From an uncultured Bacteroidales bacterium (GTDB lineage Bacteria > Bacteroidota > Bacteroidia > Bacteroidales > Muribaculaceae), in NCBI GenBank assembly GCA_900554345.1, contig USHH01000037.1:1-14423 (forward strand): a stretch of DNA of 14,423 bases. Reading direction: 5' to 3'. Positions 1-5,722 of the stretch are shown here, piece after piece. The notes beneath the pieces are model-generated. The model had not been told where the DNA came from. It ran no database searches and saw only the letters and a list, made by a program, of their open reading frames with translations. Numbering within the stretch: position 1 is the first letter of the stretch; each line of letters begins with the position of its first letter. Position numbers and translations under genes: made by a program.

Positions 1-325
1 CTCCAAAACCCTCAATAAAGCAGGCTAATTTTGGAACACGAAACTGAACACCCTAGTTAAATGATATAGATTTGGGGAATTATAAGCATATTTGGTGGGT
101 TCCTACTGACCATTCTCGCGGACATTTCGTGGAAAAGAACGGAACCAGAACGGACATTCACAGACATTGTCCGTAAAAATTAGGAGAATACATATGTGGG
201 AGATTTTCCTTTTCTTAGAGATGATTGGACAATTACATAAGGACCGCTAATTAATTGAGAATTAGCGGTCCTTATGTAGTGTCATCAGCAGGATTCCTTG
301 CCTGCGTTGACGATAGGCATCCAGA
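1..325. other. Gene-free left edge
   Basis: No convincing gene is present. A TAATTTTG box at 26-33 matches the Bacteroidetes -7 consensus on the plus strand, but no -33 partner or downstream gene goes with it. A short dyad (ACGGACA at 150-156, TGTCCGT at 168-174, 11-nt loop) could end transcription from a gene outside the window. The same CGGACATT word also occurs at 119-126. An 18-codon reading frame (194-250) preceded by AGGAG at 182-186 is discussed as a finding but is not called as a gene. The strong hairpin at 234-278 is listed separately. Confidence 0.6.
234..278 (-). terminator. 19-bp perfect hairpin, likely terminator of the 716-aa gene
   Basis: The arms TACATAAGGACCGCTAATT (234-252) and its exact reverse complement (260-278) are separated by a 7-nt loop (253-259). 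It lies 48 nt past the stop of the minus-strand gene ending at 326, the right place for its terminator. Neither side has a long T run, so it is not a textbook intrinsic terminator. It could instead be a bidirectional terminator or an RNA-stabilising 3' hairpin. Confidence 0.6.
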
Positions 326-2476
326 TTATCTCACAATAACTTTCTTTGTATAGTCGCCCACACAGACGAGATATATGCCTTTGGCGAGATTCTCGCGATA
401 TGTCTCCACACCTGCCATATCATATATCCGGGCATCGGCAGGCGCTATTATATCATTACCCCTGACATATATGACTGCATCTCCGTTGACGGCCTCTACG
501 CCTGAAAGATCATCGACCCGGAAGGCCGGCGATATGGTCTCGGTCACTGTTCCACCCTCTCCATTGTCAAGAACCACTCTCAAGTCAAACCATCCGTTAT
601 CGGATTTCCTGTCTACGACACTCATGTCGGCAATATAAAAATACCCCCAGCCGGGCATGAAATCACGTGATTCATCAGCTGTCACCTCTATGGGTTGCCA
701 GCTATCTTTCTGGTAAGGAGAATATTCAAGCGTGATGCTGTTCACACGCTCGGAATTATAGTATCCATACCCTTCTTCCGGCTCAACGTAATGGAACACT
801 CCACAATAAAGCTGGGCTTTCGCATCGGCAGCAGATGCAAACTCCGTCTTCACATTTCCTCCCGCGTCAACGGTGCGGAGCATCTGGAGTGTAGGAGGAG
901 GCACAAGTTCTGACGCGGGTGACAGACTCACCTCCGTGACATTGACGCCGTTTATTCCTCCGATGGTATAATTGCTGTCTTCAAGACGAATCTCCGTACC
1001 TTTTTCAATGTCCGGTGTCACGAAATTTCTGGTATACTCTTGTCCATTTACTGTTTTTTTGAGAAGAGTCTTATCTATACGGCGGTCTTCTCCACGCGCA
1101 CCCACCACATTCCATATTATATCTGACTGATAGTCAAAATTGGTGGAAAGCACAGGGAAACCATCTCCCCACAAAGGATTTTCCGATGCAGCGAATGCCA
1201 TGAAGGGATTGTCGGCTTTCTCGAAATCCCACACCCCACCTTGCGAGACTGTGAATCTGAAGTAGCCGTTAACCCATCCTATATAAGCGGGACTGGCGGT
1301 ATCAATATCCACAGGGAGAGCCCAGACAGAACCTGCACCAATGTCATTAATTTCTGAATTACCCAAGGCTTCCCAATCTACCGGCACGGGAAGCAGCGTC
1401 ATGCCTTGCCGCTTATCCTCAGGCGCCTGCCATGCGAGTATGGCGGTCTGCATAAATCTTTCTCCAGACACACCATATACACTGCTCAAGTCGGCTACCT
1501 TATCAGATGCGAGCTGGAAGCCCATGGTGCAGTAATGTCCTTTATCCCGCGTCTCTCCGTTTTCATCAGGTGCGGGTGTATAGGGAGTTGAAGCAAACCG
1601 CTGCGGTATCGTGGTGTAGTTGGTGTCGTTGGTGACCGTCTGTGTATGTGATCCGTCTGAGGTCAGCAGACACATGATGCTTTGTGTGAGACCCACACCA
1701 CCGACAACGGTAGAAAAGAACAAGTCGTCGCTCTTGCTGGCATACGCTTTCAGTATCGCATTTGTATGCAAAGCATCATCCTCATACCAGTGCGCCCAAC
1801 GCACCGTTGCTAAACTATTAATTTGTCCACATGACTTGCTCTGGACTATAAAGATTTGGTCGGTATATTCCAGCATGCCTTTTTGCCAGAGTCCCAGTTG
1901 CTCGTCTCCTTTCCATACGTATATGTCGGTCGACAGAATATTACCTTCGGGATCCCGGGGATCGAACACAACGCACTGGTCGGCTTCCGACGGAGATGCC
2001 TCAATCTCCACATCTTCATTCACCACAACATTCTCCTTGTAGACATATACCGGACAGGCCTCCTTCAGATTCGTGAAGCAGAGACATAGATTGTATGTGC
2101 CCGCCGGCAGCGCGAACGATATGGTGCCGGGGTACTCGAAGTCCCACATTCCTATTTCAAAAACAGACCCGTAACCGGGCTTCATCGCCATCGACATCAT
2201 CTCAGGCTCATATTCGGCCTCGTCATAATCGAGGGTAAAGGATACTGAGAAAATTTCCTCCTCTTCCTCTCCTTCCTCTTTTCGATTGTCAAAGGCCTGA
2301 CGGATACCATTCATGTCGGTATTCACCTCCTGCCCGTTTCTTTTGATACTTGAGGCGACCCTGTCTTCCTGCCTTACCTGACCGGGTTTGCCTTTCTGTG
2401 GCTTTTCGACGGCAAAGGCATTTCCGGCTGCCATACACAACATGATTGTCGTGACCAGCATGATAAAATGTCTCAT
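326..2476 (-). CDS. Secreted surface protein with type IX-like C-terminal tail
   Basis: A 716-aa protein of unknown specific function, exported and probably surface-associated. Residues 1-22 form a signal peptide with a predicted cut after AFA. An acidic Glu-rich stretch follows near residues 68-76. Residues about 77-165 look like a small beta-sandwich (ISFALPAGTYNL, then VYKENVVVNEDVEI), resembling fibronectin-like or carboxypeptidase-regulatory modules downstream of some Bacteroidetes peptidases; no catalytic motif was seen. The middle (170-650) is beta-rich and rich in aromatic residues and I do not recognise it. Residues 658-716 form a tail starting SGVEA and ending KGIYLVCVGDYTKKVIVR, like type IX sorting tails. 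The start ATG is fixed by the signal peptide. A consensus promoter lies about 80 nt upstream. It is divergent from the TPR regulator, which may control it. Its GC content is lower than that of the genes right of 4.8 kb. Confidence 0.85.
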   Translation of the reverse strand: MRHFIMLVTTIMLCMAAGNAFAVEKPQKGKPGQVRQEDRVASSIKRNGQEVNTDMNGIRQAFDNRKEEGEEEEEIFSVSFTLDYDEAEYEPEMMSMAMKPGYGSVFEIGMWDFEYPGTISFALPAGTYNLCLCFTNLKEACPVYVYKENVVVNEDVEIEASPSEADQCVVFDPRDPEGNILSTDIYVWKGDEQLGLWQKGMLEYTDQIFIVQSKSCGQINSLATVRWAHWYEDDALHTNAILKAYASKSDDLFFSTVVGGVGLTQSIMCLLTSDGSHTQTVTNDTNYTTIPQRFASTPYTPAPDENGETRDKGHYCTMGFQLASDKVADLSSVYGVSGERFMQTAILAWQAPEDKRQGMTLLPVPVDWEALGNSEINDIGAGSVWALPVDIDTASPAYIGWVNGYFRFTVSQGGVWDFEKADNPFMAFAASENPLWGDGFPVLSTNFDYQSDIIWNVVGARGEDRRIDKTLLKKTVNGQEYTRNFVTPDIEKGTEIRLEDSNYTIGGINGVNVTEVSLSPASELVPPPTLQMLRTVDAGGNVKTEFASAADAKAQLYCGVFHYVEPEEGYGYYNSERVNSITLEYSPYQKDSWQPIEVTADESRDFMPGWGYFYIADMSVVDRKSDNGWFDLRVVLDNGEGGTVTETISPAFRVDDLSGVEAVNGDAVIYVRGNDIIAPADARIYDMAGVETYRENLAKGIYLVCVGDYTKKVIVR

Positions 2477-2558
2477 AACATTTGATTTTGGCCGGAGGAG
2501 CTTCCGGCTGTTGAACTTGTCTTCGGGCCAGCTCCTCTCCCGCAGGATGACCCGGTGG

Positions 2559-2591
2559 CAAAATTATGCTTTTATGATGTCCATACCCAAA
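2559..2591 (-). promoter_or_regulatory. Bacteroidetes-type promoter of the 716-aa gene
   Basis: On the minus strand TTTG (plus 2588-2591) and TAATTTTG (plus 2559-2566) are separated by 21 nt. This fits the known Bacteroides sigma-ABfr pattern of a TTTG -33 element and a TAnnTTTG -7 element. Transcription would start near 2552-2555, giving a leader of about 75 nt before the ATG at 2476. Confidence 0.7.
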
Positions 2592-2636
2592 CAATGGCTA
2601 TGGACAGGCTATGGACAACGTCCATTTTTAATGGAT
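2577..2636. repeat. ATGGAC-type operator-like repeats
   Basis: GGCTATGGACA occurs twice in perfect tandem (2596-2606 and 2607-2617). The core is repeated in inverse as ATGTCCAT (2577-2584) and GTCCAT (2620-2625), the latter forming the dyad ATGGAC-AAC-GTCCAT (2611-2625). ATGGAT follows at 2631-2636. The cluster overlaps the -33 side of the minus promoter and lies just upstream of the TPR regulator, as an operator would. Confidence 0.5.
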
Positions 2637-2653
2637 ATCTGCATAAAAATCAC

Positions 2654-2661
2654 TAATTTTG
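2654..2661 (+). promoter_or_regulatory. -7-like box abutting the TPR regulator start
   Basis: TAATTTTG matches TAnnTTTG exactly, but ends only 3 nt before the ATG at 2665. No TTTG was found about 20 nt upstream. If it is real, the mRNA would be leaderless or nearly so; otherwise it is a chance match. Confidence 0.3.
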
Positions 2662-2664
2662 ACC

Positions 2665-4344
2665 ATGAAATCACTTCCAACGGTATTTTTAACCATATTT
2701 TTATTGATACTTTCCGGATGTCATCAAAGAAACGCGATTGATGAGACCTACCCCTGGCCGTCTTCCGGAAACGCAGCTGTAGACTCTCTGCTGATGATTT
2801 TTGAGAAGAAGTCTACTTCGGGTTCACATGCTAAAAGCCTCAGAGGCATTGTTGACACACTATATATGCTGTCGGAGAAAAACAGCGGAAACAGGCTGTT
2901 GCTTTCAAGGGCAATGTTCTGCGATGCCTCGACACTGTCGATATGGAAAGACAGTCTCCGCATAGAACGTCTGCGCAACACAGCACTGACCATGCTCGAC
3001 TCGACAACACATCCGTATGACTACAACCGCTGGAAGATCTTGAAGAGAATAGAGACATCGCTGGATAATTTCATACAGCTCACCAATGGACTGAGTTATT
3101 TTCAAAAAATAAACGACCGTCTTCAGTGTGCACATTGTTATCGTCATCTCGGAAGCATAATGCTCGGAATAGGCAATACCAAACGTGCTTATTCCTATAT
3201 TGAGAAAAGCCGGGAGCTCTTTCTTCAGCTTGGCGACAGCATCAATGCCCTTGCCCAACTGGGCGACCTCTCCCTTACATGTGGAAAGGAAAAACACGAC
3301 AGCATCATGCGCCTGCTGCTCGCCACTGAAGCCTTTACAAGCAGATACAATTACAAGATAGTAGCGTTGAACAACTACTATAACACCACGGATTCCATTC
3401 CTCTCATAGACGAAGCCATAGCGCTCTGTCGTAAAAATAAAGAGGATTCCATTCTTTTCATGCCCATGCTGTATGCGCGAAAGGGCCATCATCATGCAAG
3501 AAAGGTAAGCAAGCAAGAGGGGCTCGCGCTGGTGGAGAAAGCCATGCAGATGATGCCGGAGGGGTATCGCAATGACTTTAAGGAAAAGGTTTACGAGGCT
3601 TATGCCGATGCCAATATAAGGGTCGGAAACTATAAAAAGGCGGCCTTTGCCTATGATATAAGAGACAGCCTGAAGAGGCTTAATGGGGAGCGGCTCCAGA
3701 ATTCAATGATTACAGACGCGGACCTACAGTCGGAAATAACGGTATATGAGGAAAGAATAAAAAAGGATAACGAGCGAGCACTTCTCCTTTTGATCGTGGC
3801 ATGTCTGGTAATCGCCGTTCTGGGAGTATGCGTTCTTTATATTTCCGCCCGACGTTCAAAAAGGAAGAAGTGCGAGGCTTTAAGGACTGAGATGAAATAT
3901 CAGGAATCCCGGCAGAATCTTGTGGCCACATCAATGGTACTTGAGGAGAAAGAGCAGTTTATCCGGCAGCTTATGGATGAGATAAGCGCGATGAGCGCTA
4001 CCGACAATATATCCGACCAACAGAAAGGAAGACTCCTGCAGATAGTGAAGACCCACATGCGCCATAACGAAGAGCGCCAGCAGCTCATGAGGATACAGCA
4101 ACACTCGGGAGGAGAATTCATAAGACGTCTTAAAGCCGAGTATCCGGGTCTAACGGAGAGCCAGCTGCAATTGGCCTCGATGATTTCAGCCGGAATAGAT
4201 ACCGGACAGATCTCACGCTTTTTCAACATAGACCGGCTGTCGGTGAATAAGAGCAGGTATCGCCTCCGCCTGAAACTGGGTCTCCGGAAAGATGAAGGCC
4301 TCGATGATTTCCTACGCAGGTTCGGCCGCGATAATAATGAATGA
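2665..4344 (+). CDS. Membrane-tethered TPR / LuxR-type HTH transcriptional regulator
   Basis: A 559-aa regulator of the Bacteroidetes family that joins a sensing TPR region to a DNA-binding domain. The N-terminus is a lipoprotein signal with lipobox LSGC (Cys19 from this ATG). Residues about 75-345 are helical TPR-like repeats (for example the region around YRHLGSIMLGIGNTKRAYSY). One membrane span lies near 372-393 (LLLIVACLVIAVLGVCVLYI) and is followed by a basic stretch (ARRSKRKK), which places the C-terminus in the cytoplasm. A coiled-coil-like linker leads to a LuxR-type HTH (about 496-543, LTESQLQLASMISAG through RLRLKLGL). The TPRs are therefore probably periplasmic. I chose ATG 2665 because it starts the lipoprotein signal; an in-frame TTG at 2659 lies inside a promoter-like box. 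The divergent surface-protein gene is the likely target. The ligand or partner is unknown. Confidence 0.88.
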   Translation: MKSLPTVFLTIFLLILSGCHQRNAIDETYPWPSSGNAAVDSLLMIFEKKSTSGSHAKSLRGIVDTLYMLSEKNSGNRLLLSRAMFCDASTLSIWKDSLRIERLRNTALTMLDSTTHPYDYNRWKILKRIETSLDNFIQLTNGLSYFQKINDRLQCAHCYRHLGSIMLGIGNTKRAYSYIEKSRELFLQLGDSINALAQLGDLSLTCGKEKHDSIMRLLLATEAFTSRYNYKIVALNNYYNTTDSIPLIDEAIALCRKNKEDSILFMPMLYARKGHHHARKVSKQEGLALVEKAMQMMPEGYRNDFKEKVYEAYADANIRVGNYKKAAFAYDIRDSLKRLNGERLQNSMITDADLQSEITVYEERIKKDNERALLLLIVACLVIAVLGVCVLYISARRSKRKKCEALRTEMKYQESRQNLVATSMVLEEKEQFIRQLMDEISAMSATDNISDQQKGRLLQIVKTHMRHNEERQQLMRIQQHSGGEFIRRLKAEYPGLTESQLQLASMISAGIDTGQISRFFNIDRLSVNKSRYRLRLKLGLRKDEGLDDFLRRFGRDNNE

Positions 4345-4419
4345 TGTTGAAAAGCTGTTGAAAACTTGTCGGCAACCTGTAGGAAAGCTATCGATAACCC
4401 GTAAATAAGCTGGTGACAA
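4345..4419 (+). repeat. Seven 9-mers at exact 11-bp spacing (array A)
   Basis: Units start at 4345, 4356, 4367, 4378, 4389, 4400 and 4411: TGTTGAAAA, TGTTGAAAA, TGTCGGCAA, TGTAGGAAA, TATCGATAA, CGTAAATAA and TGGTGACAA. The 2-nt spacers are GC, CT, CC, GC, CC and GC. The period is exact although the units have diverged, which points to protein binding on one face of the helix. The array begins immediately after the stop codon of the TPR regulator gene. Confidence 0.7.
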
Positions 4420-4431
4420 TAAGATTATTAA

Positions 4432-4500
4432 TGTAGAAAACGGTTTTCCCCTTTCGGGCTCCGGCTTGTCGCCCGAAAGGGGGCGACGGGCTTTTCTACA
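4432..4500. repeat. Nested dyad: 9-bp outer arms, 12-bp GC-rich hairpin
   Basis: The outer arms TGTAGAAAA (4432-4440) and TTTTCTACA (4492-4500) are exact complements and are themselves units of the repeated 9-mer. Between them CCCCTTTCGGGC (4448-4459) and GCCCGAAAGGGG (4471-4482) form a perfect 12-bp stem with an 11-nt loop. It could also stop transcription leaving the TPR regulator gene, but no T run follows the stem directly. Confidence 0.7.
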
Positions 4501-4534
4501 ATTATCCCACCACTTTTCCTACGACTTTTCTACA
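4492..4534 (-). repeat. Opposite-strand 9-mer cluster (array B)
   Basis: Read on the plus strand: TTTTCTACA (4492-4500), TTATCCCAC (4502-4510), TTTTCCTAC (4514-4522) and TTTTCTACA (4526-4534). Spacing is 10-12 bp, less regular than array A. The orientation is opposite to array A. The first and last units are identical, and the first is also the right arm of the nested dyad. Confidence 0.55.
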
Positions 4535-4566
4535 CCTGCACCCCATGTTTTGTTAAGCTTTTTTAT

Positions 4567-4574
4567 TAATTTTG
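4567..4574 (+). promoter_or_regulatory. Candidate -7 box for nadA
   Basis: TAATTTTG followed by CAC is an exact TAnnTTTG match. The only nearby TTTG (4549-4552) is 14 nt upstream, too close for a normal -33 element, so support rests on the -7 box alone. Transcription from here would give nadA a leader of about 205 nt that includes array C. Confidence 0.4.
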
Positions 4575-4591
4575 CACAACAAGCCACCGGC

Positions 4592-4678
4592 TGTAGACAA
4601 ACTCGGCATCTCACTCATATTGCGTGGGGATAGCATGTAGATAACCTGTAGGCATCCTGTAGACTCTTCTTCCCCACG
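4592..4678 (+). repeat. Second 11-bp array (array C), mostly inside a CGTGGGGA dyad
   Basis: An isolated TGTAGACAA lies at 4592-4600. Then units start at 4625, 4636, 4647 and 4658, exactly 11 bp apart: TGGGGATAG, TGTAGATAA, TGTAGGCAT and TGTAGACTC. TGTAGATAA is one base from the canonical DnaA box read on this strand (TGTGGATAA). CGTGGGGA (4623-4630) and TCCCCACG (4671-4678) bracket the four units as an 8-bp inverted repeat. One more related word, TGTCGACAG, is at 4718-4726. Confidence 0.6.
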
Positions 4679-4742
4679 GCAAAATAGCCAAATATGCAAG
4701 AGGAAGTTATTGTCAGTTGTCGACAGCGGGTGTTGTTGATGA

Positions 4743-4782
4743 CTTTTAATTTTAATTAATCTTATCTTTTCATTAAATAAAA
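4743..4782. other. A/T-rich block, possible DNA unwinding element
   Basis: About 40 bp composed almost only of A and T, with a few C, directly upstream of nadA. Its position beside the 9-mer arrays fits an unwinding element. It is also the kind of A/T-rich leader that precedes Bacteroidetes start codons, so it may only serve nadA translation. Confidence 0.4.
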
Positions 4783-4786
4783 AACT

Positions 4787-5722
4787 ATGGAATCAGCCTC
4801 CGAGACACTCAAGCGCGAGATTGCGGCGCTCAAGAAGGAGAAGAACGCCCTGATCATGGCCCACTACTACACGCGGGAGGAGATACAGGAGATAGCCGAC
4901 TTTATCGGCGACTCGCTCGCCCTGGCCAGGGAAGCGGCGAAGACCGACGCCTCCATAATAGTGATGTGTGGAGTGCATTTCATGGGAGAGACGGCGAAGA
5001 TCCTCTGCCCCGACAAGAAGGTGCTCGTGCCCGACACGGAGGCCGGCTGCTCGCTGGCCGACAGCTGTCCCGCCGATGACTTCGCGAGATTCGTAAGCGA
5101 GCATCCCGACCACACGGTCGTATCGTATGTGAATACTACCGCCGCTGTGAAGGCCCTTACAGATATTGTGGTGACAAGCGGCAACGCCCGCAAGGTGATA
5201 GACTCGCTGCCGGCCGATGAGAAGATAATATTCGGCCCCGACAGAAACCTCGGAGAGTATATAAATTCGGTGACAGGAAGGAATATGCTTCTTTGGAACG
5301 GGGCATGTCACGTGCACGACCGCTTCTCGCTCCAGGGCGTGCTGGATATGAAGAAGGAGCATCCGGGAGCGAAGGTGCTCGTACATCCGGAATGCAAGCG
5401 GCCGCTGCAGCTGGTGGCCGACAAGGTTGGCTCTACGGCCGCACTGCTGGAATACGCCCGCAACGACGAGGCACGCGAGTTTATCGTGGTGACGGAAAGC
5501 GGCATTCTGTATGAGATGCAGCGCAAGTGTCCCGACAAGACGTTCATGCCGGCACCTCCCGAGGAGGTGGGCTGCCAGTGCAACAATTGCGAATACATGA
5601 AGCTCAACACTCTCGAGAAAGTCTACGCTGCCCTTCTCAACGAGGAGCCCGAGATAGAGGTAGACGGGGAGATAGCGGAGAAGGCGCTGCGCCCCATCAG
5701 GAGGATGCTGGAGCTCTCGTGA
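4787..5722 (+). CDS. nadA: Quinolinate synthase NadA
   Basis: Condenses iminoaspartate with dihydroxyacetone phosphate to quinolinate in de novo NAD synthesis; a cytoplasmic [4Fe-4S] enzyme. The 311-aa length matches compact family members. Visible motifs are MAHYYTREEIQEIADFIGDS (24-43), DTEAGCSLADSC (83-94), YVNTTAAVKA (114-123), GPDRNLGEYI (150-159), NGACHVHDRF (171-180), HPECK (200-204) and CQCNNCEYMKLNTL (263-276). The likely cluster ligands, by family comparison, are Cys88, Cys174 and Cys268. No nadB or nadC is adjacent in view, so iminoaspartate must come from a gene elsewhere. Its stop overlaps the next start by one base (TGATG), which suggests translational coupling with the RNA methyltransferase. 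The ATG has no clear Shine-Dalgarno, as is usual in this phylum. Confidence 0.97.
   Translation: MESASETLKREIAALKKEKNALIMAHYYTREEIQEIADFIGDSLALAREAAKTDASIIVMCGVHFMGETAKILCPDKKVLVPDTEAGCSLADSCPADDFARFVSEHPDHTVVSYVNTTAAVKALTDIVVTSGNARKVIDSLPADEKIIFGPDRNLGEYINSVTGRNMLLWNGACHVHDRFSLQGVLDMKKEHPGAKVLVHPECKRPLQLVADKVGSTAALLEYARNDEAREFIVVTESGILYEMQRKCPDKTFMPAPPEEVGCQCNNCEYMKLNTLEKVYAALLNEEPEIEVDGEIAEKALRPIRRMLELS

Larger units (their letters stand above)
2477..2664. promoter_or_regulatory. Divergent control region between surface protein and TPR regulator
   Basis: This 188-bp region separates two divergently transcribed genes. It contains a full Bacteroidetes-type promoter for the minus gene, a tandem 11-bp repeat with inverted copies, and a plus-strand -7-like box directly against the regulator's start codon. 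A GC-rich dyad (CCGGAGGAGCTTCCGG, around 2491-2506) lies in the leader of the minus gene. The layout suits shared control by the adjacent HTH protein; this is inferred from position only. Confidence 0.6.
4345..4786. other. Gene-free segment with origin-like architecture (candidate oriC)
   Basis: This 442-bp stretch carries no gene. It holds several clusters of a degenerate 9-mer close to TGTnGAnAA (complement TTnTCnACA, compare the DnaA box TTATCCACA). Two clusters have 11-bp phasing on the plus strand and one is on the opposite strand. There are two dyads and an A/T-rich block at its right end. Such clustering with a neighbouring A/T block is typical of bacterial replication origins. The boxes mostly have A or T where the classic box has G (TGTGGATAA). 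A regulatory region for nadA, or a structured RNA, remain possible. Confidence 0.45.

Noticed and set aside
1..325. Insertion-sequence remnant
   Set aside because: The 19-bp inverted repeat forms one tight hairpin rather than distant terminal repeats, with no target duplication or transposase fragment seen.
2905..3516. 203-aa minus-strand open frame
   Set aside because: Antisense to the TPR region of the regulator, whose sense frame has consistent TPR, membrane and HTH domains.
4432..4500. Simple intrinsic terminator of the TPR regulator gene as the only role of the dyad
   Set aside because: There is no T run right after the stem, and the outer arms match the surrounding repeated 9-mer, so termination alone does not explain the structure.
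4345..4668. CRISPR array
   Set aside because: Units are 9 bp with 2-bp spacers and are degenerate, unlike CRISPR repeats and spacers; no cas gene is present.
5527..5721. Longer 283-aa start for the RNA methyltransferase
   Set aside because: The extra 65 residues lie wholly within nadA in another frame and read as a shadow; the family starts near the ATG at 5722.
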